A stretch of DNA of 15,651 nucleotides from Ramlibacter sp. Its GTDB lineage: Bacteria; Pseudomonadota; Gammaproteobacteria; Burkholderiales; Burkholderiaceae_C. The stretch lies in NCBI GenBank assembly GCA_025351615.1, contig JANXVP010000042.1, forward strand, positions 1 to 15,651, written 5' to 3'. Of this stretch, positions 14,305 through 15,651 are shown piece by piece. The translations under genes and the position numbers were made by a program. Under the pieces are notes generated by a model. That model was not told the origin of the DNA, made no database searches, and was given only the letters and a program-made list of their open reading frames with translations. The stretch's first letter is position 1. Every line of letters starts with the position of its first letter.

Positions 14305-14331
14305 GCCGCATTCACTGCGGCCGCATTTTTT
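14305..14331 (+). terminator. Terminator-like hairpin in the hydrolase/bdhA divergent region
   Basis: GCCGCA (14305-14310) pairs with TGCGGC (14316-14321) across TTCAC. Six Ts (14326-14331) follow after CGCA. A second palindrome TGCGGCCGCA (14316-14325) overlaps it. If bdhA is transcribed from the -10-like TAAAAT at 14293-14298, this would lie in its leader and could attenuate. It could also stop antisense RNA. The stem is short, so it may mean nothing. Confidence 0.3.
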
Positions 14332-14369
14332 CTGCTTCCACCCCATCCTAAATGAATCCGGAGACCCCA

Positions 14370-15140
<771 letters not shown>

Positions 15141-15156
15141 GCCGCTGTCGCTGCCA

Positions 15157-15651
15157 CTAGCGCAACTGCACCGAACCGTTCACGGTCACGACCACCGAAC
15201 TTTTTCCGGCTTCCACGGGGACCGGAGTGTCGGCCTGGGACGATTTGAGTTCCATCGCCAGCATCCGGGGCGGCCGCGGGTAGCCCTGGTCATTGGTGTT
15301 CACCGTCACTTCGCGCAGCGTGTAACCGGTAAAGCCGAAACCCCTGGCCAGGTCGGTCGCCTTGGCCTTGAAACGCTCGATCGCGATGCTCTGCGCTTCG
15401 CCTTCCACCCTGGCGCGCTGCTCCCGGCTGAGGCTGAAGCCCACGCCGCCCAGCGTCATCGTCTGGATCTTCGCCGCCGTGCCGGTGATGCGCGGGAAGT
15501 CGCGGCCTTCCAGCACCAGTTCCGCGGAGCCATTCCAGCCATTGATCCTGCCGTCGCGCCCATAGCGCGGATAGAGGCTGAAGTTGCCGGTGCGGACATC
15601 GAGCTGTCCTGGCGCTGCGGCCTTCTTCGCCTCGGTCAAGGCGGCATCGAG
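15157..15651 (-). CDS. SIMPL/DUF541 domain protein, C-terminal part (runs off the window)
   Basis: The reverse strand is open from the window edge (LDAALTEAKK) to a TAG at 15159-15157, 164 residues. It contains VRTGNFSLYPRYGRDGRINGW, the conserved core of SIMPL (DUF541) proteins, and a C-terminal strand VVVTVNGSVQLR. Family members are usually around 230-250 residues, often with a signal peptide, and sit in the periplasm or outer membrane. Their function is poorly defined. The N-terminus, including any signal peptide, is to the right. The TTG at 15639 is not the true start since homology continues upstream. Convergent with bdhA, no clear terminator between. Confidence 0.85.
   Translation of the reverse strand, partial: LDAALTEAKKAAAPGQLDVRTGNFSLYPRYGRDGRINGWNGSAELVLEGRDFPRITGTAAKIQTMTLGGVGFSLSREQRARVEGEAQSIAIERFKAKATDLARGFGFTGYTLREVTVNTNDQGYPRPPRMLAMELKSSQADTPVPVEAGKSSVVVTVNGSVQLR

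Overview
The window looks like ordinary chromosome from a high-GC betaproteobacterium, most likely order Burkholderiales, family Comamonadaceae. This rests on recognisable proteins (RimO, PhaR, RelA, 3-hydroxybutyrate dehydrogenase, the start of ribosomal protein S2) and on polyhydroxybutyrate (PHB) genes. I assign no genus. I see no insertion sequence, prophage, CRISPR array or rRNA. No stretch over 300 bases lacks a gene.

Left part (1-5590): the 5' end of rpsB runs leftwards off the window, with a leader of about 150 nt that can fold into a closed multi-hairpin domain. Divergent from it is a rightward run: amidase-signature hydrolase, DadA-type D-amino-acid dehydrogenase, bifunctional NAD(P)HX repair enzyme (Nnr) and a REC-GGDEF response regulator (diguanylate cyclase). 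Every junction in this run carries an ATGA stop/start overlap. The amidase-dadA junction has been expanded by a 32-bp tandem repeat into two 11-codon mini-ORFs, MKIASAVKGRR and MKIAHTAGARR. Each overlaps its neighbours by ATGA. This is the most unusual structure in the window.

Middle part (5591-11080): leftward genes in order of transcription are tRNA-Val(GAC), phaR, rimO, rnr and a short-chain dehydrogenase. A rightward tRNA-Leu(CAG) with its own terminator sits between rimO and rnr. The tRNA abuts the 5' end of rnr. RNase R here has no N-terminal helix-turn-helix domain and no ATG, GTG or TTG in frame before the first cold-shock domain, so its start is unresolved.

Right part (11081-15651): a leftward alpha/beta-hydrolase and monofunctional relA, then a divergent bdhA (3-hydroxybutyrate dehydrogenase), then the C-terminal part of a SIMPL/DUF541 protein leaving the window. 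PhaR (PHB granule regulator), BdhA (oxidation of the PHB monomer) and RelA (stringent response) lie within 5 kb, a plausible carbon-storage and starvation neighbourhood.

Two regulatory themes recur. Extended -10 promoters (TGn before the hexamer) appear several times; rpsB and tRNA-Val share an identical 13-mer around theirs. In nnr and rimO a -10-like hexamer lies exactly 6 nt before the ATG, which predicts leaderless mRNAs. All promoter and RNA-structure calls are by eye.
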